Positions 25,714-34,512 of a DNA stretch of 48,000 nt are shown here, piece after piece. Where the stretch lies: positions 1 through 48,000 of IMG/VR virus record IMGVR_UViG_3300044626_001580. One strand, written 5' to 3'. Position 1 is the stretch's first letter; the number at the start of each line of letters is the position of its first letter. The stretch comes from a virus. Position numbers and translations under genes: made by a program. The notes below the pieces were generated by a model. That model ran no database searches. It worked only from the letters and a program-made list of their open reading frames with translations, and was not told the origin of the DNA.

Positions 25714-25959
25714 TTAATTTCCTAGCCTTGGGCAATTATCTTTGGAAAAATTTTCTGCACAAACAGGTTCGCCTGTCTGGTTAGTTTGGTATTGCGCCCC
25801 ACAATTTTGGCAGTAGGGAATTTTGTTTCTTTTGAAGTATTCTGTAGAATAAACGCCCATTGCTTTTTTTATTACTTTTGCTTCTACCGCTGGCGTTTTA
25901 GTTTTGGTTAGAGGTTTTTTAGTTTCCTCAACCGGAATATTTTCGTTTTCTTCTGGCAC
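25714..25959 (-). CDS. Small zinc-ribbon protein next to the capsid gene
   Basis: An 81-residue protein with a Pro/Lys/Glu-rich disordered start and a C-terminal Cys4 site: CQNC at about 50, then C and C within GEPVCAENFSKDNCPR. Its place between capsid and connector genes suggests a role in head assembly. No family is recognised. Confidence 0.6.
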   Translation of the reverse strand: MPEENENIPVEETKKPLTKTKTPAVEAKVIKKAMGVYSTEYFKRNKIPYCQNCGAQYQTNQTGEPVCAENFSKDNCPRLGN

Positions 25960-26022
25960 TTTTATTAATTCCTTAAATTTAATCTTAAAAGTTACCCTTA
26001 ACTTAAGTTAAGGGTAAAAAAC

Positions 26023-28437
26023 TTAAACAGCCCTACGCGCAACTCTTAATTTAGCGCAACGGGTTTGTTGTCCTGCTGGGGAAGCTAAAGCTGCATCCAA
26101 GTCAATAACGCCAGTTTGTTCACGGCTAATCCAGATAAAAGATTCTCCCATGTTAAATGGAGTTGTACCAGAAGCGCGAACTTCCATTGGTAATGCAATA
26201 CCGCGACCGACCGCACCGTAGCTAAATACGAAACAGTCTTCAGTAACGGTTGCGCCCGCGCCAAAAGTAGTTGTGTTTACGGTTGGATCAGATCCACCTG
26301 GCGCACCAACACCCCATGTATTGCCTGAGAAAATTTCAAAGCCGCAATATTGACCGACGTAACCTGAGCTTTGTCCGATTTCAATTCCAGAAGCCGCACG
26401 GAGAACGTTAGAAATATTCTGGCGTTGTTCTTCAGTTACAGGAGAGTAAAGCTTGCCTAAAGATTTCTTTAGATTGTCTAAGGATTTAGGGGGAACTGTC
26501 AAAATGTAACTGTTATTAGGCAAAGTTGGCCATTGGTCGGCGTAAAGCTGGGAATAAACAGAAGACAGGAAGTCTTCAGTTAAAGTACCGTCATCTGTTG
26601 CGGCAACGTTAGCCGGAACGGACGTTACTTCACCCTTATCGTTGTAATAAACTTTAGTTGTCTTAAAGTATTCCTTACGCACCATCAAATCTTCAAATTT
26701 GAAGTAGTGCTGCATTAATACTTTATCCAACACTGCCATTAAGTCAATTAATGACGTAGCTTCAGTAAATTCTGGAATAAATACAGGGCGGTTGCCTACT
26801 CCTGTGCTCAAACCTAGACCCCATTGAGCAATAGTTAATGGGACTGTGGTAATTTCCAAGCCTTGAGAATCCGTAGAAGTACCACGAGAATAATTAATGC
26901 TGGTATAGGTGTCGGTTGTGCTGATCAGGAAGTCGTTAACATCTGTAGGATCGGCTAAATTATTAGCGCGAGGAATCAGGATGGATTTATTGGGCGCAGA
27001 TGTTGAGTCATATATAGTGGAAGCAAACTGCCACCAAATATTATTGGAGTTGTGAGTTTCTCTCATTAAAGCTGAGAGAACATCCAAGAAAATTGCGCCA
27101 ATGCTGCCGCTCGATCCGATAGTTGGCCCGGCCGCACGACCAGAAAGAAATCCGCCACCCTCAGAAGATTTAAAGTAATTTTCTAATTCTTTAACCAAAG
27201 GAGAGTGTTTCCAATTACGCAAACCCTTAGTGGCTTGCTCTTCACGGAAGTGATCGTGCATGAATCTAGCTAAAACATTATGATTCCGTTGGACTGCAAC
27301 CATTCCATCGTGGCGAACTTCTGTAGGTTCGGCTTTGGAACTGTTAAATAAGTCAATAAATTCTTTAGCTAAACCTTGCATGGCAAACTTTGGGGTATTT
27401 TTAACGGCGGGGACGACTTCAGATCCGGGGCGGCCAATTAACTGCGAAATATCTTTAAGGGTATCAGCTAATTGCTGGGCTTTTAATCTCTCGGCGCGTT
27501 CTTGGTCTAATTCTTGTTTTAAGCTTGAATTTTCTGCTAAGGCTTGAGATTTTTCTTGTTCTAGAACTAAATTCATTTCCCGAACTGGAGTTACTGTTTC
27601 AAGAATTAATTTTCTAACGGCTTCTAAATCTAAGCCTTGAGACTTCAACTCTGCTACGGCTACAATCTCCCTTTCCTCTAGCGCAGGAACGGGGTCGGGA
27701 GTTGAAGATTTAACTTCTTCTAAAGGTGTTAGTGGAGGCATATTTTTACCTTTAATTTGAATAATTTTAGGCTCATCTTTTCCATTGCGCTGTAGGCTTT
27801 TGCCTACTCCTACCGTCGGATCGGCAGGTACGCTTGCATGGGATATCTCAAATATTTCCCAATTTTTACTTATCCTGACTGGGTAATAACCCCTGTCTGC
27901 GAGTCCGTATTTTTCAATAAGAGCGGCGGCTTCTTTCTTGGGAAGTTCGGTGTATTCATCCTGTACTTGGTACATGAACGAAACACCTTTACGAGTACCC
28001 TTTTGGACTAAGTTATATAAGTCTCTACCCTCTGCGTTGTCGTCGTACTGGACATCGCAAATAGCCTTACCTTGGGAGAAATTTACCCCCATTACTATGC
28101 CGCGTTGCAAATCCCAATTATGATTCCAAAGAATTGGGCAGACACCTTCTGTAACCCTTTGAGTATTGCAACAGCCTGGCTCATGGGAAAGAACTTCGTA
28201 ATATCTCTCATCTTCCCAGTAATAATCATATCTAAGGATTGGATATTCGGAAGAAAAAACAAAACTTGCGGTTAAGTTTCCTACTACTTCTTCCCCACTC
28301 TCCTCTTCCTCCATATCCTTATTTAAATTTAAAGATTTTGAGAAGTTGGGAAGAATTTCCAAATTAAAATATCGCGTAGCTTGACCTACGGCAATTTCAC
28401 CATCCTTAAGTTCTAACCTTGCATTTTTCTCTGACAC
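26023..28437 (-). CDS. Prohead protease-scaffold-major capsid polyprotein
   Basis: The 804-residue ORF holds three head functions. Residues about 60-210 match the HK97-type prohead protease: LWNHNWD (His106), KGVSFMY (Ser153) and EISHASVPADPTV (about 197). Residues about 258-340 form a charged coiled coil (KQELDQERAERLKAQQ), like a scaffold or delta domain. Residues about 410-804 fit an HK97-fold capsid protein, with IGAIFLDVLSALMRET, QWGLGLSTGVG and LPNNSYILTVPP. Self-cleavage would release the capsid domain, probably near the glycine-rich stretch about residues 425-445; the exact site is not visible. In most phages the protease and capsid are separate genes. Confidence 0.85.
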   Translation of the reverse strand: MSEKNARLELKDGEIAVGQATRYFNLEILPNFSKSLNLNKDMEEEESGEEVVGNLTASFVFSSEYPILRYDYYWEDERYYEVLSHEPGCCNTQRVTEGVCPILWNHNWDLQRGIVMGVNFSQGKAICDVQYDDNAEGRDLYNLVQKGTRKGVSFMYQVQDEYTELPKKEAAALIEKYGLADRGYYPVRISKNWEIFEISHASVPADPTVGVGKSLQRNGKDEPKIIQIKGKNMPPLTPLEEVKSSTPDPVPALEEREIVAVAELKSQGLDLEAVRKLILETVTPVREMNLVLEQEKSQALAENSSLKQELDQERAERLKAQQLADTLKDISQLIGRPGSEVVPAVKNTPKFAMQGLAKEFIDLFNSSKAEPTEVRHDGMVAVQRNHNVLARFMHDHFREEQATKGLRNWKHSPLVKELENYFKSSEGGGFLSGRAAGPTIGSSGSIGAIFLDVLSALMRETHNSNNIWWQFASTIYDSTSAPNKSILIPRANNLADPTDVNDFLISTTDTYTSINYSRGTSTDSQGLEITTVPLTIAQWGLGLSTGVGNRPVFIPEFTEATSLIDLMAVLDKVLMQHYFKFEDLMVRKEYFKTTKVYYNDKGEVTSVPANVAATDDGTLTEDFLSSVYSQLYADQWPTLPNNSYILTVPPKSLDNLKKSLGKLYSPVTEEQRQNISNVLRAASGIEIGQSSGYVGQYCGFEIFSGNTWGVGAPGGSDPTVNTTTFGAGATVTEDCFVFSYGAVGRGIALPMEVRASGTTPFNMGESFIWISREQTGVIDLDAALASPAGQQTRCAKLRVARRAV

Positions 28438-28470
28438 TTTTTTTAAGGTTAAAAAAACTGATTAGTGCTT

Positions 28471-28503
28471 ATTATAACATTCTTTATGGGAATGTGCTAT
28501 AAA
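28471..28503. promoter_or_regulatory. Divergent promoter/operator region between capsid and RNR genes
   Basis: A minus-strand TATAAT (28476-28471) directly abuts a perfect 6-bp dyad ACATTC-N7-GAATGT (28477-28495), which would lie in the spacer of the capsid promoter. On the + strand TATAAA (28498-28503) may serve the RNR gene. Neither strand has a good -35, which suggests activator dependence. Confidence 0.4.
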
Positions 28504-28532
28504 CAAGTATAAATCTTTACTCCTCTAAGAAA

Positions 28533-31500
28533 ATGTTTAACGAAGTTTATGCTCCGTCCGCAAAACCTGTGTTTTACCGCACTTATTCAAGAAGTAAAAA
28601 AGAGACATGGCAAGATGTTTGTGACCGGACAATTACGGCATTAATTTCTCTGGGAAAATTAACTAAGGCTGAGGGTGACTTAATTAGGCGATCGCAGGAA
28701 GAATTTAAAGTATTAAGTAGTGGAAGGTGGCTGTGGTGTGGCGGAACAGACTGGTTAAAAAAGCCAGAAAACGTTTACGGTGCTTATAATTGCTCATCCA
28801 CAAACATTACAGACTGGGAAGCATTAAGCTTAATGATGAATTTGGCTATGCAGGGATGCGGGACTGGCGCAGTGTTGGAAGATAAATATATTAAAAATCT
28901 TCCTATTATAAGGAATAATTTAAGCGTAGAGATTGTTAATTTACCTGGCACTGTAAAAAAAGAAAACAGGCACGATGACACTATCGTTAGCGGCGCGCGC
29001 GGACAAGTTAACATTTTTGTTGGAGATAGCCGTAAGGGTTGGGTAGACTCTTACCTTACACTTCTAGAGTTGTCTTCAAGGGAAGATTTAGCGAAAAACG
29101 TTAAAGTTTTCGTTTGCTTAGGTGCGGTAAGAAGTAGTGGGGAAAAACTTAAAGGCTTTGGCGGAACAGCTAATCCCATAGCTTTAGCTGGGATGTATGG
29201 AAAATTAGCTAAGATTTTAAACGGGGCTATAGGTCGCCAACTTACCGCTTTAGAGTTATGCAAGTTAATTGATGAGGCTAGTGTTACAATTGTAGCCGGA
29301 AATATAAGAAGGTCGGCGGGCATGAGACAGGGTTCGCCAGAAGATATAGAGTTTGCAACAGCTAAAGATAACTTGTGGCAACAAGACAATGAGGGTAACT
29401 GGAAAATAGATCCTGACAAAGATTGCTTAAGAATGGCTAATCATACGTTAGTTTATCACCGTCGCCCAACTTTAGAAGAGGTCAAAAAAAGTGTGCAAAA
29501 ACAATTCCACAGCGGTGAAGGTGCAATTCAATGGGCTGGCGAAGCGGTAGCTAGAGCTAACGTGGATTTACTCTCTAATAAGGATTTAAAAAATAAGTTT
29601 TTAGACTTATACAATAAGTCCTTAAATGAAGCATTAAATTTTTTAGCTAAGTTAGGGCTGTTGAGTATTACTGAAGCGGAAGAAAGGATGTCTAGGTACG
29701 CTACCAACCCTTGTTTTCGTGGGGATATGAAAATATTAACTAAAGATGGTTACAGAGCATTCGAGTCGTTGGACGGTCAAGATGTAGAGATAATTAACGC
29801 AGAGGGCAATGTTTCTCTATCTCATATATGGTGTTCAGGTGAAAAGGAAACCGTAAGGGTAGGAATGGGGGCTTATGGAAGTATTCACTGCACTCCAGAT
29901 CACTCTTTTTTAAATATTGATGGCAAAAGAGTTGACGCATCTGAATTAAGACCGGGTGACAGATTAATGCCATTCTTAAAAGTGCCAGAGCATAAGAATA
30001 AAATATTCGTTTGTTTAGGATTTGTCCAAGGTGATGGTCAATTATCTGATTTATCTGATTTGAAAGGCGACAAAAAAGGGCAACTAGGTGTTGCTGTCAA
30101 CATAGGTAAAAAGGATCAAGAAATCCTAGAATTTTTCCAAGAAACGGAAGGTTTGAAATGCAAGAAACATGGCGAAAGGCGTATTTATGTTAACGGACTG
30201 AATGAGTTAATTGACAAATACGACTTTTCTCTTTACACCCTTCCATTTCGCGCACTCCCATCCACTTATAAAGGCTGGGACTTAGACATAAAAGCATCGT
30301 TCTTGTCTGGACTTTATTCAGCTAACGGCAGTGTTCTAAAAAACGGCAGAGTGACCTTAAAGACGACCTGTAGAGAAATGGGCGAACAGGTTGTTGATTC
30401 TTTAAAAGCAGACTTTGGCATAGAAGCTTATATTACCATCAACCGACCGTCAACCGTATCGTTTCCTAACGGTATTTACCAATGTAGAGAAAGTTACGAC
30501 GTAAATATTCAGCAATACAAAGGGAGACTTTCATTCTTCAACCAAATCAACTTTATTCATTCGTACAAGATTGATAAATTTGCCAAAACTCTCTTGGCAA
30601 CCTCTCCCTCAATATCGGTAGTAGAAAAACAAGGGATTGTAAAAGTTTATGATTTTTCTGAACCAATAACGCACTGGGGTGTAGTAGAGGGCTTTGTCGC
30701 GCATAATTGCGGAGAAATTGTGGGTAACAATTTTTTCTGCGATCTCGCTGAAGTACACCTAAACACGCTAGATGGAAAAGACTTAAATAGTTTAAGAGAC
30801 TCATTTAGGGCTGCGGGTTTAATTGCAGCCGTACTATTAAATGACAAATTCCCTGACGAGAGATATCAAAAATCTAGGGAGTTAGACCCTATTGTTGGCG
30901 TTAGCTTTACTGGCTTATTTGACTTTTTCGTTAATTTATTTGGGGAAAGTTGGTTGCGCTGGTGGGAAGGCGGCAGGGAGGAATACTCAGACAGAGACTT
31001 TATCACATCAAAGGATTTAGAAAATTGGATAGAAACATTCCCAGATGAGGTAGTTGAAATTATTAACGATTGGAATAAAAGCCAAGGGAAATTTGCTATA
31101 AAACACCCCGGCGTTTGCAACGGACTACTTTTTAAAGCCTTGGAAGAATTTTACCTGACGCTTTTTAAAGATGAAGCCCATAAAGCAGTTTGGGAATACT
31201 GTCATGCACATTCGCTTAAACGCCCCAATAGATGTACTACGGTGCAACCAAGCGGGACTAAGAGTCTCTTAACTGGCGCGTCTCCTGGTTGGCATCCTCC
31301 AAAAGCTGCTAGATTTATCCGTCGGATTACTTTTGGCAGAGACGATGCAGTAGCTTTAGCTTGTATGGACTATGGCTACAGTATTATTCCTTCCCAATCT
31401 TGTAAAGATGCTGAGGGTAATTTATTAAACGATCCATTTGACCCAAGAGTTACGGAATGGTTGGTAGAAATTCCCACAAAAACTAGCTGGGCGGATAACA

Positions 31501-31916
31501 TCGGGGAAGATGTAGATATAAGCAAATTTAGCGCAAAAGCCCAATTTGACTTTTACCTACAAGTACAAAATTACTACGCAACTCACAATACTTCAGCAAC
31601 TTTGGAAATACGTCAAGAGGAAATTGGGGAATATGCACAACTCCTTTACCAGAACATCCAAAATTGTGGCGGATATAGTTCTGCGGCACTTTTGGCAAGA
31701 TTTGACGGTGGCGAAACTTTCCCTCGTCTGCCATTTGAGCCAATTTCTAAGGAAAAATATGAAGATTTATGGGGAGAGGTTTTAGCTCGCCGTAAAAATA
31801 GTAGTTTTGATGAACTTTTGCAAATAAGGTTAAGCGCAGCGGAAGTGGAAGATTCTCAAGTTGGCCCGGCCGGATGCGACTCGGATAAGTGCTTATTTAA
31901 GGAAGAGGGCAAATAA
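28533..31916 (+). CDS. Adenosylcobalamin-dependent (class II) ribonucleotide reductase with intein
   Basis: The precursor has 1127 residues; without the intein about 795 remain, close to the Lactobacillus leichmannii-type ribonucleoside-triphosphate reductase. It makes deoxynucleotides from ribonucleotides with a cobalamin-generated thiyl radical. Visible blocks are AYNCSST (redox cysteine, about residue 88), GNIRRSAGMRQG, NPCGEI rebuilt across the intein (radical cysteine), CTTVQPSGTKSLLTGASPGW, and a C-terminal Cys pair GCDSDKC for re-reduction by thioredoxin. It is monocistronic, bounded by a divergent promoter region and a strong terminator. Class II suits a host that makes cobamides and lives under oxygen. 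Confidence 0.92.
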   Translation: MFNEVYAPSAKPVFYRTYSRSKKETWQDVCDRTITALISLGKLTKAEGDLIRRSQEEFKVLSSGRWLWCGGTDWLKKPENVYGAYNCSSTNITDWEALSLMMNLAMQGCGTGAVLEDKYIKNLPIIRNNLSVEIVNLPGTVKKENRHDDTIVSGARGQVNIFVGDSRKGWVDSYLTLLELSSREDLAKNVKVFVCLGAVRSSGEKLKGFGGTANPIALAGMYGKLAKILNGAIGRQLTALELCKLIDEASVTIVAGNIRRSAGMRQGSPEDIEFATAKDNLWQQDNEGNWKIDPDKDCLRMANHTLVYHRRPTLEEVKKSVQKQFHSGEGAIQWAGEAVARANVDLLSNKDLKNKFLDLYNKSLNEALNFLAKLGLLSITEAEERMSRYATNPCFRGDMKILTKDGYRAFESLDGQDVEIINAEGNVSLSHIWCSGEKETVRVGMGAYGSIHCTPDHSFLNIDGKRVDASELRPGDRLMPFLKVPEHKNKIFVCLGFVQGDGQLSDLSDLKGDKKGQLGVAVNIGKKDQEILEFFQETEGLKCKKHGERRIYVNGLNELIDKYDFSLYTLPFRALPSTYKGWDLDIKASFLSGLYSANGSVLKNGRVTLKTTCREMGEQVVDSLKADFGIEAYITINRPSTVSFPNGIYQCRESYDVNIQQYKGRLSFFNQINFIHSYKIDKFAKTLLATSPSISVVEKQGIVKVYDFSEPITHWGVVEGFVAHNCGEIVGNNFFCDLAEVHLNTLDGKDLNSLRDSFRAAGLIAAVLLNDKFPDERYQKSRELDPIVGVSFTGLFDFFVNLFGESWLRWWEGGREEYSDRDFITSKDLENWIETFPDEVVEIINDWNKSQGKFAIKHPGVCNGLLFKALEEFYLTLFKDEAHKAVWEYCHAHSLKRPNRCTTVQPSGTKSLLTGASPGWHPPKAARFIRRITFGRDDAVALACMDYGYSIIPSQSCKDAEGNLLNDPFDPRVTEWLVEIPTKTSWADNIGEDVDISKFSAKAQFDFYLQVQNYYATHNTSATLEIRQEEIGEYAQLLYQNIQNCGGYSSAALLARFDGGETFPRLPFEPISKEKYEDLWGEVLARRKNSSFDELLQIRLSAAEVEDSQVGPAGCDSDKCLFKEEGK
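29712..30707 (+). other. Intein with LAGLIDADG endonuclease in RNR (332 residues)
   Basis: The intein runs from Cys394 (CFRGDMKILTKDGY) to GFVAHN before extein Cys726, with a block B SIHCTPDHSF. It splits the RNR exactly before the radical cysteine, a known RNR intein site. Two LAGLIDADG-like helices are seen: CLGFVQGDGQL (about 493) and SFLSGLYSANGSV (about 587). The second has Asn where the catalytic Asp is expected, so nuclease activity may be weakened or lost. All splicing residues (Cys, His, His-Asn, Cys) are intact. Confidence 0.88.
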
Positions 31917-31938
31917 ACCCGTCAGGTAAATTACAATA

Positions 31939-31980
31939 AATCCTCCAAAGTGCTTTTGTATAAGCCTTTGGAGGATTTTT
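31939..31980 (+). terminator. Terminator of the RNR gene
   Basis: Perfect 12-bp stem (31939-31950 with 31966-31977) and T5. The rest of the gap to 32081 has a repeated CGTCAGG (about 31920 and 31995) and several TGACG words, but I see no gene there. Confidence 0.8.
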
Positions 31981-32081
31981 AACTTTAAGCCCACGTCAGG
32001 AGAAATCGTTATTAGAGAAGAAAATGAATGACGCGATTTGTATGACGTTTCCCTAAAAACTCCATTTTTACTTGACGTTTT

Positions 32082-32606
32082 TTAGACTATTTCTACCCAA
32101 CCCTCGCCGTCGTAAACAAAAAATTTAGTCAAGGTTGAGTTAAAATAAATCTGATATTGAGCCAAACTTGTAGTTGGCGCAGCACTTAATACTCCTAAAA
32201 ATCTATAAGTATGTTGGGCAACTGATGATGCGGTAATAACTTGAATTTTATCCGCCGGCGTAATATTGGCGGAAAAGTTAAATGAATCAATTTGGCTCAA
32301 TGGCGTAATAAGCTGAATCTCTCCCGAATAGGCAATTGGGATTTGTCCACTCATGGCCATAGTTTGCCCCGCGCTAATTACTAAATCTAATTTGCTGCCA
32401 GCCGCGGGGATTTTAAATAAGTAATAGCCACTGGGGAATAAGCCCAGTCTTTGCTGTGTGTCGCCTATAAAAATAATTCCCAACGATCCGTAAAACTGTT
32501 GGATATTTTGGAGTGTGAATGTAAAAGTGTCACCGGGGCTTATGGTGAGGTTTATAAATTCCGCAGATTGGGAAGTTAAATCTATTTGTTTTTGACGCTT
32601 AGGCAT
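32082..32606 (-). CDS. Probable structural protein, unknown (174 aa)
   Basis: A beta-rich protein, high in Thr, Ser, Ile and Gln, with an N-terminal strand pattern (LTISPGDTFTFTLQN), glycine turns and a C-terminal end (FFVYDGEGWVEIV) of the type seen in phage fibre or decoration proteins. It lies on the structural-gene strand but alone, between the RNR gene and a + strand operon. No family is recognised; a virion surface role is inference from composition and strand. Confidence 0.5.
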   Translation of the reverse strand: MPKRQKQIDLTSQSAEFINLTISPGDTFTFTLQNIQQFYGSLGIIFIGDTQQRLGLFPSGYYLFKIPAAGSKLDLVISAGQTMAMSGQIPIAYSGEIQLITPLSQIDSFNFSANITPADKIQVITASSVAQHTYRFLGVLSAAPTTSLAQYQIYFNSTLTKFFVYDGEGWVEIV

Positions 32607-32669
32607 ATCTATAAAGTAAGTAATTATTTATATCAGTATATCCTAAATTTATATTTTTTAATTTACCTA

Positions 32670-32699
32670 TTGACCGACGATAGAAAGGTGTGGTATAAC
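32670..32699 (+). promoter_or_regulatory. Promoter of the NADAR operon (ACGATAGA variant)
   Basis: TTGACC, an 18-base spacer with GACGATAGAAAG, then TATAAC. It precedes six closely packed small genes ending at the terminator at 34513. Confidence 0.6.
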
Positions 32700-32762
32700 C
32701 AGAATGAAGTTAAAGAGTAAGAGAGGAATATAAAGACGACTAAAACAGAAGTAATTGAATTG

Positions 32763-33098
32763 ATGAAGTCCGCGTCTAGCGAAGAAGATTGGAATAACAA
32801 ATGCGATCAAGTAAAATCTGCTTGCGGCGGATATCCCAATTATTGGTTTGCAGAAATAATTGCATCTGGACTGGCGAATGAAATAAAAGCTGGTTTTTTT
32901 ATGCTTACAAAACAAGATTTGTACGCGGATTTATTAAAACCTATTCCTTACAAGCCTGTTACGATATGCGGCAGGGTATGTTACGAGCCAGAGGACATTA
33001 TAAGACTCGGTTACGAGCTTGTAGTTACAGATCCAGAAAAGTTTAAAGAATATCAACAATTAATAAACGATGGTTTTAAAAAATCTTTAGGTTCGTAA
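32763..33098 (+). CDS. Unknown small protein (111 aa), first gene of the operon
   Basis: The frame starting at this ATG (or the TTG just before it) reads MKSASSEEDWNNKCDQVKSA and onward, with no membrane segment. No ribosome binding site precedes the ATG. The frame stays open upstream for 11 codons to an ATA at 32730 (KTTKTEVIELMKSASS), which looks like natural coding and lies behind GAGAGG, so a non-AUG start is possible. No family is recognised. Confidence 0.6.
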   Translation: MKSASSEEDWNNKCDQVKSACGGYPNYWFAEIIASGLANEIKAGFFMLTKQDLYADLLKPIPYKPVTICGRVCYEPEDIIRLGYELVVTDPEKFKEYQQLINDGFKKSLGS

Positions 33099-33101
33099 TT
33101 T

Positions 33102-33533
33102 ATGGCTTGGACAAAAAACTGGTTTAGTAATTTTGAGCCAATGGACACGCCCTTTATTTACCAAGATATTAAATACTGGACTGCCGAAAATTTCTTTCAA
33201 GCTATGAAGACCGAGAGGGAGGATTTAACTACAAGGAAGTTAATATCTGAAGTAAGTCCTTCTGAAGCTAAAAAAATGGGTAGAAAGGTAAAGCTTAGGA
33301 AGGATTACAATTGGGATGAAATTAAATTCCTTGTAATGGAAGATATCTTAAGGTTTAAATTCATGGAGGGTACAAGTTGGTACTATAAATTAATGGCTAC
33401 GGGAAGTGAGGAAATTATAGAATGGAATAATTGGGGTGACAGAATTTGGGGTAAAACTTACGACGGCGTTGGCGAAAATCACTTGGGAAAAATTTTAATG
33501 AAAATTAGAGAGGAACATAAAAATGGAGGTTAG
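33102..33533 (+). CDS. NADAR (YbiA/DUF1768) family protein
   Basis: The 143-residue protein follows the family pattern closely: WFSNFEPM at the start, YWTAENFFQAMKTE (about 25), SPSEAKKMGRKVKLRKDW-like at about 51, KFLVMEDILRFKF (about 74), TGSEEIIEWNNWGDRIWG (about 100) and a final GENHLGKILMKIREE. NADAR enzymes hydrolyse N-glycosidic bonds of riboflavin intermediates or ADP-ribosylated substrates; some act as antitoxins that remove ADP-ribose from DNA. In a phage this could counter host NAD- or ADP-ribose-based defence, which is inference. Confidence 0.85.
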   Translation: MAWTKNWFSNFEPMDTPFIYQDIKYWTAENFFQAMKTEREDLTTRKLISEVSPSEAKKMGRKVKLRKDYNWDEIKFLVMEDILRFKFMEGTSWYYKLMATGSEEIIEWNNWGDRIWGKTYDGVGENHLGKILMKIREEHKNGG

Positions 33534-33846
33534 ATTAATGATTGGCGGTAAAGATTACGGAAAGTTAAAATCAGCGGAAATTAATTTCTCTTACGGTGTA
33601 AGGCATTTAACAAGTGGATCGCATTTTTCCATAATAAAAATTAGTAAGAAAAGTGTAATCCTTCAAAAAACTATAAACCGACCCCAGATAGATTGCAATG
33701 GAGAGATTACTTTCGAGTCTGCTATTTGGAAAGTAGCCAGGAGTTATTTTAACAACGAATTTAAGGCTTTAACTAGAGAAGAGTTTTGCAAAACATTCTA
33801 TTTTGATGAAGATGATTTAAAAGGATTAAACAGCGATGCAAATTAA
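33523..33846 (+). CDS. Unknown small protein (107 aa)
   Basis: It overlaps the NADAR gene by 11 bases, so it is probably translationally coupled. The product alternates strands (VRLMIGGKDYGKL, HFSIIKISKKSVIL) with a charged C-terminal helix region ending EDDLKGLNSDAN. No family is recognised. Confidence 0.6.
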   Translation: MEVRLMIGGKDYGKLKSAEINFSYGVRHLTSGSHFSIIKISKKSVILQKTINRPQIDCNGEITFESAIWKVARSYFNNEFKALTREEFCKTFYFDEDDLKGLNSDAN

Positions 33847-34045
33847 TTTTAGTGTCGCATGGCAAAGCAAGTTACTAAAAAAGAGACTGCTTGCGATGAC
33901 CTTTCATGGTAGACCGCTATATGTAGACGATGAAGATTTTGAATTTTGGACACAGTATAGATTTTCCCAATTAGCAAGAGGAAAAACTGTTGATGAAGTG
34001 ATTGACGAAACTTGGGACGATTATTACGCAGCTTTAGAGGTTTAA
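33836..34045 (+). CDS. Unknown small protein (69 aa)
   Basis: It overlaps the previous gene by 11 bases. The N-terminus is basic (SKLLKKRLLAM), the C-terminus acidic and helical (VDEVIDETWDDYYAALEV). No family is recognised; the size and charge split would fit a small host-interacting protein. Confidence 0.55.
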   Translation: MQINFSVAWQSKLLKKRLLAMTFHGRPLYVDDEDFEFWTQYRFSQLARGKTVDEVIDETWDDYYAALEV

Positions 34046-34049
34046 AGCC

Positions 34050-34208
34050 ATGCCAGTTAAAAAAATAGGCACTATTGTTGGTAGCTACTTTAAAGATATT
34101 GACGGTTGGCGAAGAATCAAATCTTTAGATAGGGAATGTTCCGAACAAAGAATGTTGCAAACTTGGACAAGTAATAAAAAAATTATCGCGGTAGAAATTT
34201 TAAAATAG
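34050..34208 (+). CDS. Unknown small protein (52 aa)
   Basis: A frame of 52 codons, starting MPVKKIGTIVGSYFKDIDGW, four bases after the previous stop. It looks like a short beta-type domain with basic residues. Operon spacing supports it; no family is recognised. Confidence 0.5.
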   Translation: MPVKKIGTIVGSYFKDIDGWRRIKSLDRECSEQRMLQTWTSNKKIIAVEILK

Positions 34209-34225
34209 TCAGGTAATTAAAAAGT

Positions 34226-34462
34226 ATGCCAGAAATAAAATACATAAAATGCCCTAGTTGCGGATGGGTTGGGGATTCCAATCCTACGCCAGCAGAAATT
34301 TATGGAAGTTTAAAAACTGAAGTTCCGACAGTAATAAAAACTTTACAATTAAACAGATCTCTTGGCAATTACGGTTTTAGCGGGAGTTATGCTGAATGTC
34401 CAAATTGCGGAAAAGATTTATCGGACGGAAAATTTAACGTAAACCCCGATTATTTATGCTAA
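34226..34462 (+). CDS. Zinc-ribbon protein (78 aa)
   Basis: Two CxxC pairs, CPSCGW near the start and CPNCGK near residue 59, form a Cys4 zinc ribbon with a long helical insert. Such proteins often bind nucleic acid or act in assembly. It is the last gene before the operon terminator. Confidence 0.65.
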   Translation: MPEIKYIKCPSCGWVGDSNPTPAEIYGSLKTEVPTVIKTLQLNRSLGNYGFSGSYAECPNCGKDLSDGKFNVNPDYLC

Positions 34463-34512
34463 AATATTATCGTGGTTCTTAGTTTGAGTCACTCCTCACT
34501 ATTTACTATGGT

